A stretch of DNA of 64,000 nucleotides from Rossellomorea sp036867415 (GTDB taxonomy: Bacteria; Bacillota; Bacilli; Bacillales; Bacillaceae_B): contig NZ_JBAJHU010000002.1 in NCBI RefSeq assembly GCF_036867415.1, positions 372,001 to 436,000 of the forward strand, given 5' to 3'. The notes under the pieces are model-generated. The model saw nothing but the letters and a program-made list of their open reading frames with translations. It was not told where the DNA came from and searched no databases. Every line of letters begins with the position of its first letter. Position 1 is the first letter of the stretch. Of the stretch, positions 51,556-61,325 are shown in pieces. A program made the translations under genes and the position numbers.

Positions 51556-52872
51556 TTATTGAAACTGAGGGAGATTTTCCTTGTGTGCCGCAAGCATTTC
51601 ATCCAGGATTTGTTTGGCTAATGTGTCCGACGGAACAAGTGGATTGATTGTCATAGCCAAGAGGGCTGTGTGGTACTCCCCTGTTACTGCTGCATCGATT
51701 GTGGTTCTTTCAAATGATTTGATTTGCTGAACAAGACCTCGTACAGGAACCGGTAAATCCCCAATGGTAAGAGGTTTGGGTCCATCTTTTGTGATGACAC
51801 AACTGACCTCTATGACTGAATCATCCGGGATACTTGCGATGGATCCCTTGTTAAGTGTATTCACAGTCTGAATATCACCTTTGTCATTATAAATTGAATC
51901 AATCAGGTTACACGCCACATCACTATAGTACGCGCCGCCACGTTCTTCTAATTGTTTTGGCTTTTCGTGCAAGTTTTCATCCTGATAGAGTTCAAAAAGC
52001 TCCTCTTCCAACTTTTGAACCACCATGGCACGAATCCCTTTTTCTTCATAGTCTTGTAGTTCTGACTCTAACATTTCCTTTTGTTTATAATAATACCGGT
52101 GATATGGACAGGGAAGAACCTTCAACGCTTTCAAAAAATCCGGTTCAAAGGTTAGATTCTTAATATTTTTCATATTGATTTCTCTTTCATTCATAGCCAA
52201 TTTGTTGATTGCACTTTCGGTGATGTCCTCACCATCAAGGTAAATTGTTAAGCCAAATACCATATGATTTAATCCAGCGAAATCAATGCGGATTCGTTCC
52301 GGCTCTACCTTCAGTGCCTCTGCAACTCCTCTTTCCATCCCGATTGGAACATTGCAGACCCCAATAACTTTTTCCCAATTCGAATATCTGCAAATGGCTT
52401 CCACAATCATCCCTGCAGGGTTGGTAAAGTTAATAAGCCACGCATTTGGACATAGTTCTTCCATCTCATTCACAATCTCTAATATAACAGGGATAGTACG
52501 GAGTGCTTTAAACAGTCCTCCTGGTCCGTTCGTTTCCTGCCCAATCACACCATATCGCAGTGGAATTTCTTCATCTTTTGCTCTTGCTTTTAATTGTCCA
52601 ACCCGAAATTGTGTGGTCACAAAATCCGCATCCTTAAGGGCGGCTTGGCGGTCCAAGGTTAAGTGAATTTCCATTGGGATATTCGCCTTTTTGATCATCC
52701 TTTTCGCAAGATTTCCTACGATATGTAATTTTGTTGCCCCTTCATCGATATCAACAAGCCACAATTCTTTAATTGGAAGAGATTCATAGCGTTTGATAAA
52801 CCCTTCGATCAGTTCTGGTGTGTAACTTGATCCCCCGCCAATCGTGACAACCTTCAATCCCTTCTTGGTCAT
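51556..52872 (-). CDS. Glycoside hydrolase family 4, 6-phospho-beta-glucosidase type
   Basis: The 438-residue enzyme begins with the NAD-binding motif VVTIGGGSSYTPEL and LVDID. It has NFTNPAGM, the metal-ligand motif GVCNVPIG (Cys173) and GLNHM (His203). GH4 enzymes use NAD and Mn2+ in an oxidation-elimination mechanism. The GGGSSYTPEL start and CNVP motif place it with LicH/CelF-type 6-phospho-beta-glucosidases, not alpha-galactosidases. Its start overlaps the DUF624 gene stop (ATGA). Having both GH4 and GH1 in one unit suggests several linkages or aglycones. Confidence 0.87.
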   Translation of the reverse strand: MTKKGLKVVTIGGGSSYTPELIEGFIKRYESLPIKELWLVDIDEGATKLHIVGNLAKRMIKKANIPMEIHLTLDRQAALKDADFVTTQFRVGQLKARAKDEEIPLRYGVIGQETNGPGGLFKALRTIPVILEIVNEMEELCPNAWLINFTNPAGMIVEAICRYSNWEKVIGVCNVPIGMERGVAEALKVEPERIRIDFAGLNHMVFGLTIYLDGEDITESAINKLAMNEREINMKNIKNLTFEPDFLKALKVLPCPYHRYYYKQKEMLESELQDYEEKGIRAMVVQKLEEELFELYQDENLHEKPKQLEERGGAYYSDVACNLIDSIYNDKGDIQTVNTLNKGSIASIPDDSVIEVSCVITKDGPKPLTIGDLPVPVRGLVQQIKSFERTTIDAAVTGEYHTALLAMTINPLVPSDTLAKQILDEMLAAHKENLPQFQ

Positions 52873-53474
52873 GAGATGCTCCTTTCAGCCAGCTTTGCTT
52901 GCAGCCTCTTGTTTTCCTCGGAATTTCCTATTTTCACGATGAAATATGCGGCAATACTTATCCCGAAAAAGAAGGTAATTCCAGGTATAAAGGCAATGGC
53001 AAGTAATTCTAAAACTAGAATAAAAAAATAACCTGCATTATTTTTTGGTAAAACCCAGACGAATGAAAATGCCCTTTTGACTTGTGAGACAATTGGTTGA
53101 TTCGTTTCTAAGTACTGAAAAAAGTGAATCATACTTAAAAAAAGCAACCCAATCATACCCATTACTAAATATTTGAGATAGATCGATTGAAAGATCAATA
53201 GATTGGTGCTTATTAGAAGGAACATGAAATGCCATATGAGTGCCGCTCCGCTCAATTTTATGAAGGAACAGGTAAAAGCATTTCGGAATTCACGAAATGC
53301 TTCTCCAGATGATAAGTCTTTTTCCTTTAAGACCGTAATTAGAGCATGCGTGGCAGGGAAAATTCCAAATACACCTAATCCAAGTAAAGTAAATAACATC
53401 CACAGCACTTGCAAGTAGGCAAACCAATATATTTTCTGCAGAACATAAACGTATTTTGAAAGGATAACATTCAT
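52869..53474 (-). CDS. DUF624 (YesL-type) membrane protein
   Basis: I start at ATG 53474 after AAGGCGG; a GTG at 53483 abuts that site. The 201 residues have five or six hydrophobic segments and the pattern LGLGVFGIFPATHAL near residue 40, typical of YesL/DUF624. These proteins accompany sugar ABC transporters in Bacilli; their role is unknown. It lies between the permease and GH4 genes. Confidence 0.82.
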   Translation of the reverse strand: MNVILSKYVYVLQKIYWFAYLQVLWMLFTLLGLGVFGIFPATHALITVLKEKDLSSGEAFREFRNAFTCSFIKLSGAALIWHFMFLLISTNLLIFQSIYLKYLVMGMIGLLFLSMIHFFQYLETNQPIVSQVKRAFSFVWVLPKNNAGYFFILVLELLAIAFIPGITFFFGISIAAYFIVKIGNSEENKRLQAKLAERSIS

Positions 53475-53502
53475 CTGCCACACCGCCTTTTACTATTACT
53501 CA

Positions 53503-54378
53503 TTATCCTTTAACCGCTCCTGCTACCATGCCTTTCATAATCTGTTCTTGGAAAAGAACATACATGATGATGGTTGGAATGACAGCGATTGTCATCGCAG
53601 CCATCGTAAGCGCGTAATCTGTACTAAATCCATCGGAGAACACTGCTAAGCTTAATGGCAATGTCTTTAATGCACTATCATTGATAAATACCAACGCAAA
53701 GACAAACTCATTCCAATATCGTAAAAATGCCAGGATCGCAACTGTTGATAATGCCGGCACACTTAATGGAAGCATGATCTTGAAGAATATCCCCCAGTAT
53801 CCACTTCCATCTATAACCGCCGCTTCTTCTAACTCCTTCGGTACTGCACTCATATAGGCAACAGTCAAAAAGATGGCGATTGGGAGTTCAAATGCAGTAT
53901 AAGGTAATATAAGGGCCCAATAACTATCTAAGAGGCCAACTGAATTCATCAACGTAAATAAAGGAACCAACGTACTATGAACCGGTATCAACATACCCAG
54001 TAAAAACAAAACGACTAAAAATCCTTTTAACTTAAACGTAAATCGTGATAATACATAAGCCGTTAATGCTCCAAGGAAAACTGTCAATGCAGTTGCACTA
54101 ACTGAAACAATCGAGGAATTAATCATCGCCTGTCCGAGGTTGGCTACTTCCCATGCCCTGGTAAAGTTTTCCCACGCAACGCTTGTTGGGAAAGAGTAAG
54201 GAGATGCAAAGATTTCTTCATTCGTTTTAAAAGCACTCGTAATCAACCAGTATAACGGGTATATCATTAATAAAGAAAAGAGCGTTAGAAACAAAACTTT
54301 GATTGTTTTAAATAATCCTGCTTTTAATGAGAAATCTAAAGAGGATTTCTTTTTATAAGTTTGAGTTTGAGTGATCAC
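53503..54378 (-). CDS. Carbohydrate ABC transporter permease (MalG type)
   Basis: The 291-residue protein has six membrane segments and the EAA loop KELEEAAVIDGSGYWGIFFKIMLPLSVPAL for contact with the ATPase, and ends GMVAGAVKG as this family does. It pairs with the permease at 54394. No ATPase gene lies in the cluster, so a shared MsmX/MsmK-type ATPase is likely used. Confidence 0.92.
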   Translation of the reverse strand: MITQTQTYKKKSSLDFSLKAGLFKTIKVLFLTLFSLLMIYPLYWLITSAFKTNEEIFASPYSFPTSVAWENFTRAWEVANLGQAMINSSIVSVSATALTVFLGALTAYVLSRFTFKLKGFLVVLFLLGMLIPVHSTLVPLFTLMNSVGLLDSYWALILPYTAFELPIAIFLTVAYMSAVPKELEEAAVIDGSGYWGIFFKIMLPLSVPALSTVAILAFLRYWNEFVFALVFINDSALKTLPLSLAVFSDGFSTDYALTMAAMTIAVIPTIIMYVLFQEQIMKGMVAGAVKG

Positions 54379-54393
54379 CTTACCGGCACCTCC

Positions 54394-55266
54394 CTAATCT
54401 TTTTTCCTCATTAATATTTGGCTAATCCCGATTAGAATCAAGCTTAATATAATGATTAAAGTGGATATTGCAGAACCGAAACCGTATCGATACACCATGA
54501 AGGTATTATTGTACATATAGGTTGCCAGAATTTCAGTTGACTGGGCCGGTCCGCCACCTGTCATGACAAATACTTGGTCAAAAGCTTTTAAACTCCCAGA
54601 AATACATAAGATGATGACAACCTTAATGGTTCCCCACATATTCGGTAAAATAATGTAGAATAATTTTCTCCATCCGGTAGCACCATCAAGTAACGCAGCC
54701 TCTTCAATTTCTGCAGGCATGTTTTGAATAGCAGCGATAAAGATGATCAAATAGGGGCCAATATAGTTCCATATTATCGGTACAGAAACTGCATACATAT
54801 TCACAGATGGGTCAGCAAGCCATGCTCTCGTCCATTCTTCAAGTCCTACTGCGGTTAATAAATTATTCACAATCCCGAATTCCTGATCAAAAATATAACC
54901 CCAGATAAGACCTACTACAACTGTAGAGATAACCATTGGTAAAAAGACAGCCGAGCGAACAAAGCGCTGGAATAAGCTGCTCTTCCTCAGTATTAAAGCA
55001 AGTCCGAGGGCGATTGGAACTTGTCCTAACACAGATGCTGCTACAATAATAAGGTTATTTTTAAAAGCCCTCCAAAATACAGGATCTTGAATGACTTCTA
55101 TATAATTCTGAAATCCAATATAGGTTGCTTCACCCAATCCAGACCAACTAAAAAAGCCATAATAGGAAGACCAGAAAATGGGTACGATGACGAAAAAGCT
55201 GTAAAGCAAAAGAGCAGGAAGTAACGTCATTACTAACAACCCTCTTAACTTTAGTCCTGATTGCAT
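54394..55266 (-). CDS. Carbohydrate ABC transporter permease (MalF type)
   Basis: ATG 55266 after GAGGAGGGG gives 290 residues. Six membrane segments and the EAA loop EIEEAALLDGATGWRKLFYIILPNM are visible. It precedes the MalG-type permease by 15 bp on the same transcript. Confidence 0.92.
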   Translation of the reverse strand: MQSGLKLRGLLVMTLLPALLLYSFFVIVPIFWSSYYGFFSWSGLGEATYIGFQNYIEVIQDPVFWRAFKNNLIIVAASVLGQVPIALGLALILRKSSLFQRFVRSAVFLPMVISTVVVGLIWGYIFDQEFGIVNNLLTAVGLEEWTRAWLADPSVNMYAVSVPIIWNYIGPYLIIFIAAIQNMPAEIEEAALLDGATGWRKLFYIILPNMWGTIKVVIILCISGSLKAFDQVFVMTGGGPAQSTEILATYMYNNTFMVYRYGFGSAISTLIIILSLILIGISQILMRKKD

Positions 55267-55318
55267 ACAATCCCCTCCTCTCATTGGCTTTTTTATTTAA
55301 GCTCCATTGACTGCAGCC

Positions 55319-55341
55319 AGGGCACTTTCGCTCAGTGCCCT
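55319..55341 (-). other. Intercistronic hairpin after the binding-protein gene
   Basis: AGGGCACT (55319-55326) and AGTGCCCT (55334-55341) form an 8-bp stem without a T run, 34 bases after the binding-protein stop. It may stabilise the upstream mRNA so that binding protein exceeds permease. Confidence 0.5.
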
Positions 55342-55374
55342 TCGCTCCAATCAACTTCGTTTGTAACTTTACGA

Positions 55375-56679
55375 TCAATCTTTATTTGCTGCTTGTGCGT
55401 TTTGTATATTTTCCGCTACTTTTTCTACATCCCCACCAAGCATAATTTCTTGTAATCCATTATTGACTGCTTCAGCCGCTGCAGACGTTAAGTGCAAATC
55501 ATATACAGGGGCGAACTCAGCACCTTTTACAAGGTTAAATGCTTCATAAAATAATGGATCTGCCGTATTTTGATCAAGTTCAACATCATACATAACCATT
55601 GAATTACTTTCTGCAATAGCCTTTTGTGCTTCTCCGTTACTTAATGTGTAAATTAACTCTAACGCGGCTTCTTTGGCAGCACCTTCTGTTTTACTGCTTA
55701 ATAGGTATCCTCCACCTGGACCACCCGTAATTGTATTTCCTGCACCTTTACCGCCTTCAATTGCCGGTACTGTTGTGATCCCGATGTTTGCTAATACATC
55801 TTCTGATCCCGAAGCAGCTAAACTGCTAATTGTCCAAGAACCATTAATCATCATGGCAGCTTTTCCTTGGGCAAAATACTGTTCAGCTTGAGTATTGTCC
55901 ATGCTGTTTGCGCCATCAGAATACGCTTCATGATCCACAAGTTCTTTAAATTTATCTAATGCATCAATGAATACTGGATCTGTAAATGATGCGCCATCTT
56001 GGTTAACTGCATTCATGAACCATTCTGTACCTGTTACCCGGTCCGCAATCGCACCAAATGTTGTAGATTGTGCTACCCAAGGAGCCTTATTCCCCATTGC
56101 AAGAGGTGTAATATCTTTTTCCTTAAAGAAGTCGATGGTTTCAATAAACTCGTCCCAAGTTGCCGGTACCTCCAAGTTATGTTCTTCGAATAGTGACTTG
56201 TTATAATATAGGAAAGAGGTTGAAGACATCGCAACTGGTGCTGAGTATAATTCTCCGTCATAGTTGTATGGATCTAATGCACCTTTTAAGAAGGAGTCTT
56301 TCCATTCAGGATTTTCTTCGAATAATTGAGTAATAGGTTGAATTAAATCACTTTTATGGAATTCATCTGTAAAACTGCCAGCATACGTCAAAAAGACATC
56401 AGGAAGCTCATCCGCAGCAGCAACCGTACTTACTCGTTGACGATATCCATCAACTGGAATGGCTTGTGCATCGATTTCAATATCCGGATGGTCCTTTTCA
56501 AATTGAGTAATCATATCTCTTACTTTTCTTGCACGTAAATCATCCCCGGCAAAGTTATGCCAGACTGATATTTTTGTTTTTCCAGAGTCTTTCCCAGAAG
56601 CACCTTCTTTATCTCCGGTTCCACTGCATCCAGCTAAAGCGAGAAGAAGGACTAATACCATTACGAAGAACTTTTTCAA
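55375..56679 (-). CDS. Sugar ABC transporter substrate-binding lipoprotein
   Basis: The start is TTG 56679, seven bases after AAAGGAG; the in-frame GTG at 56688 overlaps that site. The 434 residues begin with a lipoprotein signal, lipobox LALAGCSG. The body is of the family that binds oligosaccharides (ISVWHNFAGDDLRARKVRDM; TITGGPGGGYLLSS; AAMMINGSW). It delivers sugar to the two permeases encoded next. A cre box lies about 40 bp upstream, indicating a promoter here. Confidence 0.9.
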   Translation of the reverse strand: MKKFFVMVLVLLLALAGCSGTGDKEGASGKDSGKTKISVWHNFAGDDLRARKVRDMITQFEKDHPDIEIDAQAIPVDGYRQRVSTVAAADELPDVFLTYAGSFTDEFHKSDLIQPITQLFEENPEWKDSFLKGALDPYNYDGELYSAPVAMSSTSFLYYNKSLFEEHNLEVPATWDEFIETIDFFKEKDITPLAMGNKAPWVAQSTTFGAIADRVTGTEWFMNAVNQDGASFTDPVFIDALDKFKELVDHEAYSDGANSMDNTQAEQYFAQGKAAMMINGSWTISSLAASGSEDVLANIGITTVPAIEGGKGAGNTITGGPGGGYLLSSKTEGAAKEAALELIYTLSNGEAQKAIAESNSMVMYDVELDQNTADPLFYEAFNLVKGAEFAPVYDLHLTSAAAEAVNNGLQEIMLGGDVEKVAENIQNAQAANKD

Positions 56680-56715
56680 ATTGACCACTCCTTTATTATT
56701 TATATATCTAGCTTA

Positions 56716-56729
56716 TAATAGCGCTTTCA
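56716..56729 (-). promoter_or_regulatory. CcpA cre box before the sugar ABC operon
   Basis: Minus-strand TGAAAGCGCTATTA matches TGWAANCGNTNWCA except at one position, 37 bases upstream of the TTG start. Confidence 0.65.
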
Positions 56730-56803
56730 TTTTGGTAAGGTGGGCATTCCACAGATAAAGGGAGACAAATCGAAGAATATTAAAAAAATTCAGATTTTAA
56801 AAA

Positions 56804-56825
56804 CCGAATCTATAAAAAGATTCGG
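56804..56825 (-). terminator. Terminator after the MupG-like gene
   Basis: CCGAATCT (56804-56811) pairs with AGATTCGG (56818-56825). On the minus strand TTTTT follows. It separates the MupG-like gene from the ABC operon. Confidence 0.7.
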
Positions 56826-56850
56826 CTTATCATTATTCGGGCTTTCAGAA

Positions 56851-57939
56851 CTACTCTTTTTCTACGAACGTGAAGGTAGTCCACGGATTAATGTAATTTA
56901 ATAGAAATAGATTTTCAGGGACTATTTTTGCCACAATATTTTTCCGGTCATCCTCTGGCATTTCTTTCAACACGATTTGGAGTTCCGCCTTGTATTTCCC
57001 GAATGTATCATTGCCAATTGCCACATCCCCCACTAGTTGTTTGTTCGCTCCGAGGGGAATAATTGGATGGTTTGCGTATATTTTTCTTACCTCGGTGGAT
57101 CGGACTAGGTATTCCGTGATATCCCCTCTACGAACATGTTCCTCATTAAAGATGATTTGTTTTTCATAAGTGGATATTCCATCTTCCAACTCGATTTCAA
57201 GCTCTAATACATATCGGTTTAATTTACCCAGTTTGATAATTTCCTCATCACTTGCATAAGCATTTCCAATAATGACATCCTCAATCAGGCCGGTTGCCCA
57301 GAGGTGTTTTGCTTGAATGTGAATCGGCAGGTTACGATGTTCTTCCAATGTGGATAGACCATCGTTAATACTCCATGGACCCAGATTTCCGTTTGAAGAT
57401 GAAACAAAGGCAGCTGTTCGGATTCCAAGTTTCTTAAATCGTTTCGAACAACTCACAAAGTAATCATATGCTAATCCTGTGTATCTTTGCGGGTAAAAAT
57501 TATGACACCCGATGATCGTATGTCGGTTTGGCTGATGTGAAAAGATATTATTTACATAATCAATATCATTACTCATGTTCAATTCAATTTTTAAATCGTA
57601 TGGATTATACGATAATTTGGCTTCTGTCTTCCCATCAAAGGCAACATCTAATCGCACTCCATCTGCCCCTAATTCAGCAAAGAAACTAAGATCATCATAA
57701 CTAATTCCGAGGGAGTCAAATATGGATGGTGCTACATCCAGAATGACTTCCATATTTAGTTCCTTTGCATAAGAAATAATATCCTTAAATTTCTTTGCAA
57801 TTTCATCCTTTGATTTTTCTGCTGAAAGCAAACAGGTAAAGACACGGGAAAATCCATTCTCTTTCGCTACTGTTAAATACCTTTTATCTTCTTCCGGAAT
57901 GGATTTTTCAGGATAAATCGATACACCCAGTTTTCGCAT
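56851..57939 (-). CDS. MupG/DUF871-family TIM-barrel protein
   Basis: ATG 57939, preceded by AAGGGAG, gives 362 residues. The N-terminal barrel (RKLGVSIYPEKS...; GFSRVFTCLL; VILDVAPSIFDSLGIS; GADGVRLDVAFDG; HNFYPQRYTGLAYDYF) and a C-terminal cyclophilin-like domain are those of the DUF871 family. Its studied member MupG of S. aureus cleaves 6-phospho-MurNAc-GlcNAc. Here there is no murQ or murP; the neighbours are a sugar ABC importer, a glycoside kinase and 6-phospho-beta-glucosidases. So the substrate may be another 6-phospho-disaccharide or a cell-wall fragment. Confidence 0.82.
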   Translation of the reverse strand: MRKLGVSIYPEKSIPEEDKRYLTVAKENGFSRVFTCLLSAEKSKDEIAKKFKDIISYAKELNMEVILDVAPSIFDSLGISYDDLSFFAELGADGVRLDVAFDGKTEAKLSYNPYDLKIELNMSNDIDYVNNIFSHQPNRHTIIGCHNFYPQRYTGLAYDYFVSCSKRFKKLGIRTAAFVSSSNGNLGPWSINDGLSTLEEHRNLPIHIQAKHLWATGLIEDVIIGNAYASDEEIIKLGKLNRYVLELEIELEDGISTYEKQIIFNEEHVRRGDITEYLVRSTEVRKIYANHPIIPLGANKQLVGDVAIGNDTFGKYKAELQIVLKEMPEDDRKNIVAKIVPENLFLLNYINPWTTFTFVEKE

Positions 57940-58075
57940 AATACTACATCTCCCTTGTGTAATATATATTGATTTCCGTTCCAAATTGAGTAATCTTCCT
58001 TTAATTCACATCGCAAGCAGGAAATAAGCCTCCGCCTTTCACTACATTCAACTATGGAAAACGAACAGAACCTAA

Positions 58076-59584
58076 TCAATTAATATGTGAATGCTTGTCC
58101 CGATACTGAGAAGGTGTCATGTCATAATAGCGTTTAAAAATCTTCGTAAAATATTTGCTGTCCGTATATCCTACTAAATGTGCTATTTCTTTTACACTTA
58201 CCGAGGTGTATGTCAGGTAGTCTACAGCTTTTTTAATACGTAAATCTGTTAAAAGTTCAACATAGGATTTCCCCATTTTCCTCCTAATGACTTCGCTCAG
58301 ATAATTGGGGTGGACTGGAATTTTATCTGCAACTTCTTTTAATGTGATCGGCTCACCAAGACACTTTTCCATATATAAAATCGATTCTTCAACATAATTC
58401 GTATTTTTTTGATAACTCCGTTTAAAATTCCTTAAGATCACCACAAAGAGAGAAAACAACTCTTCCTTCGGATGTTCAAACCACGTCTGGATAGGTGGCA
58501 TTGATTCATAATTCTCTTGGCTTTTCTTCTGTCCAAACTGATTAATAAATCGAATACTTTCAATATATAAATGCTGCACATAGAATTGAATCGACTTTGG
58601 TGTGGCATCCGGGTGGTGAAATAACCATTCAACAAATGCAGAGATCCATCTTTTCAAGTTTTCTTCGTTTCCTTGTTTAATACATTCCATGAGCTCATTT
58701 TTATGTGTTGTCATGTAATCCTTATAGGAGATGCCTTTGCGATCGACAATATCTTTCTCCATCACTCTTGAACGATCTGACAATATCCATTGATATGGAA
58801 TGAAAGAAGTCACTTGTTTATACAAATTGGGCAAATCGTCTAGTGAGCTTACAATCGAACCCATTATGATTGGCTTTTGATAGATTTCTTTTATTCTTCT
58901 TGAGGCAATCTGTAAAAGATAATCATCTTTTAAATATTTCTCGCGCTTCACAATAATCAATAGATGATTATGATAACCGAACCACTTCCCATTGATATAA
59001 CTATTCCATAATTCCTCACGGGCTTGAATATGACCAGGGTTATCAGATGCATCAATAAGCATAAGTTGATATGGCGGTTTTTCAAAAACAGGATTGGCTC
59101 CAATTAGTATTTCATAGTCAAACTTTCGGGACTCATCTTGTATGGCTTCCCTTAGGAAATTGTTTACGGTCCGCTCTACCTCTGAAACTTTCAACAGGTC
59201 ATATTCTTTCACTTTTTCTAATCTCTTCTTTGCTCTTTCTACTGCTGATATAATCTCATCGGGAGAGCTGGTTTTTAATAAATAATCACAAACATTCTGA
59301 CGGATTGCTTCCTGAGTATATTCAAAATCATCATAACCAGTAAGCAATATTGACTCAATTTGGTAATTGTTTTCAGCAATGTAAGAGACCAGTTCCAGAC
59401 CAGTCATCCCTTTCATTCGGATATCTGATATAAGGATATCCGGACATTCGATTTCCAGTTGTTTGATTACTTCCTCGGCAGACGACACCGGTTTTAATAA
59501 GGTATATCCTAATTCACTCCATGGGATGACCTTTGATATCCCTTCTCGAATGATAATCTCATCATCAGCTATTAAAACTTTCAT
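58076..59584 (-). CDS. YesN-type AraC-family response regulator
   Basis: The 502-residue protein has a receiver domain (Asp54 in ILISDIRMKG), a long central region and two AraC helix-turn-helix motifs at the C-terminus (PITLKEVADKIPVHPNYLSEVI; VSVKEIAHLVGYTDSKYFTKIFKRYYDMTPSQYR). It is cotranscribed with the histidine kinase gene four bases upstream. It most likely activates the ABC-glycosidase operon downstream when the kinase detects extracellular sugar. Confidence 0.92.
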   Translation of the reverse strand: MKVLIADDEIIIREGISKVIPWSELGYTLLKPVSSAEEVIKQLEIECPDILISDIRMKGMTGLELVSYIAENNYQIESILLTGYDDFEYTQEAIRQNVCDYLLKTSSPDEIISAVERAKKRLEKVKEYDLLKVSEVERTVNNFLREAIQDESRKFDYEILIGANPVFEKPPYQLMLIDASDNPGHIQAREELWNSYINGKWFGYHNHLLIIVKREKYLKDDYLLQIASRRIKEIYQKPIIMGSIVSSLDDLPNLYKQVTSFIPYQWILSDRSRVMEKDIVDRKGISYKDYMTTHKNELMECIKQGNEENLKRWISAFVEWLFHHPDATPKSIQFYVQHLYIESIRFINQFGQKKSQENYESMPPIQTWFEHPKEELFSLFVVILRNFKRSYQKNTNYVEESILYMEKCLGEPITLKEVADKIPVHPNYLSEVIRRKMGKSYVELLTDLRIKKAVDYLTYTSVSVKEIAHLVGYTDSKYFTKIFKRYYDMTPSQYRDKHSHIN

Positions 59585-59588
59585 TCCA

Positions 59589-61325
59589 TCATCTTCCCTT
59601 TATTGGAACAGAAAACCTGACTACTGTTCCTTTGTTGATTTCGCTGTCGATCGTCAATCCCGAGTTTTTCCCGAAATGTAAAATGAGTCGTAAGTTTACA
59701 TTTCGAAGTCCATAATTCTTCCCTATGACCATTTCATTCACTGGATCCTTCTTAAATTGTTCGTTCAGTTCTTTTAATTTCTCGTCTGGAATCCCAATTC
59801 CATTATCTTTTATTTCAAAAAGCATATAGCCGTCTTGTTCTTTTGCAGTGACATGAATCATTCCATAATAATTCTCAACCTTGAAAAAGCCATGATTAAT
59901 ACTGTTTTCGATTAATGGTTGAAGGACAAGTTTGAGCATTGAATGTTGTTTGATTTCATCTGGGATTGATAATTCCAACTGAAAACTATTTGGATAGCGA
60001 ATCTTTAATATCTCCAAATAGTAAATTAAATTCCCTACTTCTTGTTCAACCGTGCAATATTCATTCCCTTTGTTCAGACTAAATCGTAAAAAGTTGCTTA
60101 AGTGAGAAACAACTTTAGATATATCATAAGCTTTCGTGCTTAAGGCAATCCAATGGACACTAGCCAACGTATTATATAAAAAGTGCGGATTGATTTGTGA
60201 TTGTAATGCTTGCATATCCAATGTTCGTTTAAGGGATTCTTTCTTTTTCAACTCATCCAATAATTCAGCTATGCGATAGTTTAATCCATTATACGTTCGA
60301 ATCAATTCACCAATTTCATTATCCGTGTAGGAATCGACTGTTTTAATCGTATCTCCGGGATTTGATTTTTGAATGGATTCCTTCAATGACGTTAAAGGTT
60401 TTAACACTTTCGAGATAAAAAAGATAACAAGACTCGTACTAAGCAGAGCTGCCAAAATAACAGAATAAATCGTTAACCAAAGAAAATAACTGTTTTGAGA
60501 ACTGTATTCCTTAAATGGAATGATTTCTACCAATTCCCAATCCACAGATGGAATGTCCCTAGTGAAAACAGTTGCTTTTTCGTTCGTAGATTGATAGATG
60601 AAGCTTTCATCCTGGTTCCTGTCCTTGATATATTGGTTCAATCTTGAGATATCTAAATCAACACTCTTATTATGTGTGTTCTCGGCAAGAACTTTTCCGT
60701 CATTCATAAGCAAAACGGACCCATTCCATTCAAGATCAATGGAATTCACATATTCTGTGATCACCTTTTGATTGAGACTAATCGCTAAATATCCAATCAA
60801 CTCATAATTATTCGTGCTGCGAATTGGTCTAGTTAACGTAATCATCTCTTTTTTGCCATCTAGAGTCCTGTTTTTTTCTTTCACTGACCACCATTTCCCT
60901 TTTGGCATCTTCTCGACGTCTATTTCGATATCTTCCGTTGTAAGGGTAGTGGCAATATTTGAATTTCCATTTATGGGCATAATTAAAATATTTTCAATAT
61001 AACGTTTAGAAAATGCAAGATTTGATAGAAACCCGTAAATATCTCGCTGTTGAGTATAAAGGTTTCCTTTTTGACTTAAATAGTCTTGCACGGATTGATT
61101 TCCAATTAAAAATCCCGACATAGTTTCAACATCACTGACGATAAACTCGATTGCAGCATGGAGCTGATCGATGGAGCTTTTTCCTGATATATTGGCTCGT
61201 TCTTTTGAAACCTGGATTGTCGTAAAGTAAGAAAACAGGCCCAAAAGGCATATTGGGATTAAGACAACAATTAAGATAAGAACAGTCAACTGATTCTTTA
61301 AAGAACGACGAAACCATTTCTTCAT
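59589..61325 (-). CDS. YesM-type sensor histidine kinase
   Basis: ATG 61325 gives 578 residues; a TTG at 61334 is possible but closer to the AGGGA site. Two membrane segments (about 12-35 and 285-310) enclose an extracellular Cache-like sensor. HAMP follows, then a histidine-kinase domain with INPHFLYNTLASVHW (phospho-His) and an ATPase domain with QPLIENSINHGF and DNGIGIP. It pairs with the YesN-type regulator. It should sense an extracellular ligand linked to the ABC importer. Confidence 0.9.
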   Translation of the reverse strand: MKKWFRRSLKNQLTVLILIVVLIPICLLGLFSYFTTIQVSKERANISGKSSIDQLHAAIEFIVSDVETMSGFLIGNQSVQDYLSQKGNLYTQQRDIYGFLSNLAFSKRYIENILIMPINGNSNIATTLTTEDIEIDVEKMPKGKWWSVKEKNRTLDGKKEMITLTRPIRSTNNYELIGYLAISLNQKVITEYVNSIDLEWNGSVLLMNDGKVLAENTHNKSVDLDISRLNQYIKDRNQDESFIYQSTNEKATVFTRDIPSVDWELVEIIPFKEYSSQNSYFLWLTIYSVILAALLSTSLVIFFISKVLKPLTSLKESIQKSNPGDTIKTVDSYTDNEIGELIRTYNGLNYRIAELLDELKKKESLKRTLDMQALQSQINPHFLYNTLASVHWIALSTKAYDISKVVSHLSNFLRFSLNKGNEYCTVEQEVGNLIYYLEILKIRYPNSFQLELSIPDEIKQHSMLKLVLQPLIENSINHGFFKVENYYGMIHVTAKEQDGYMLFEIKDNGIGIPDEKLKELNEQFKKDPVNEMVIGKNYGLRNVNLRLILHFGKNSGLTIDSEINKGTVVRFSVPIKGR

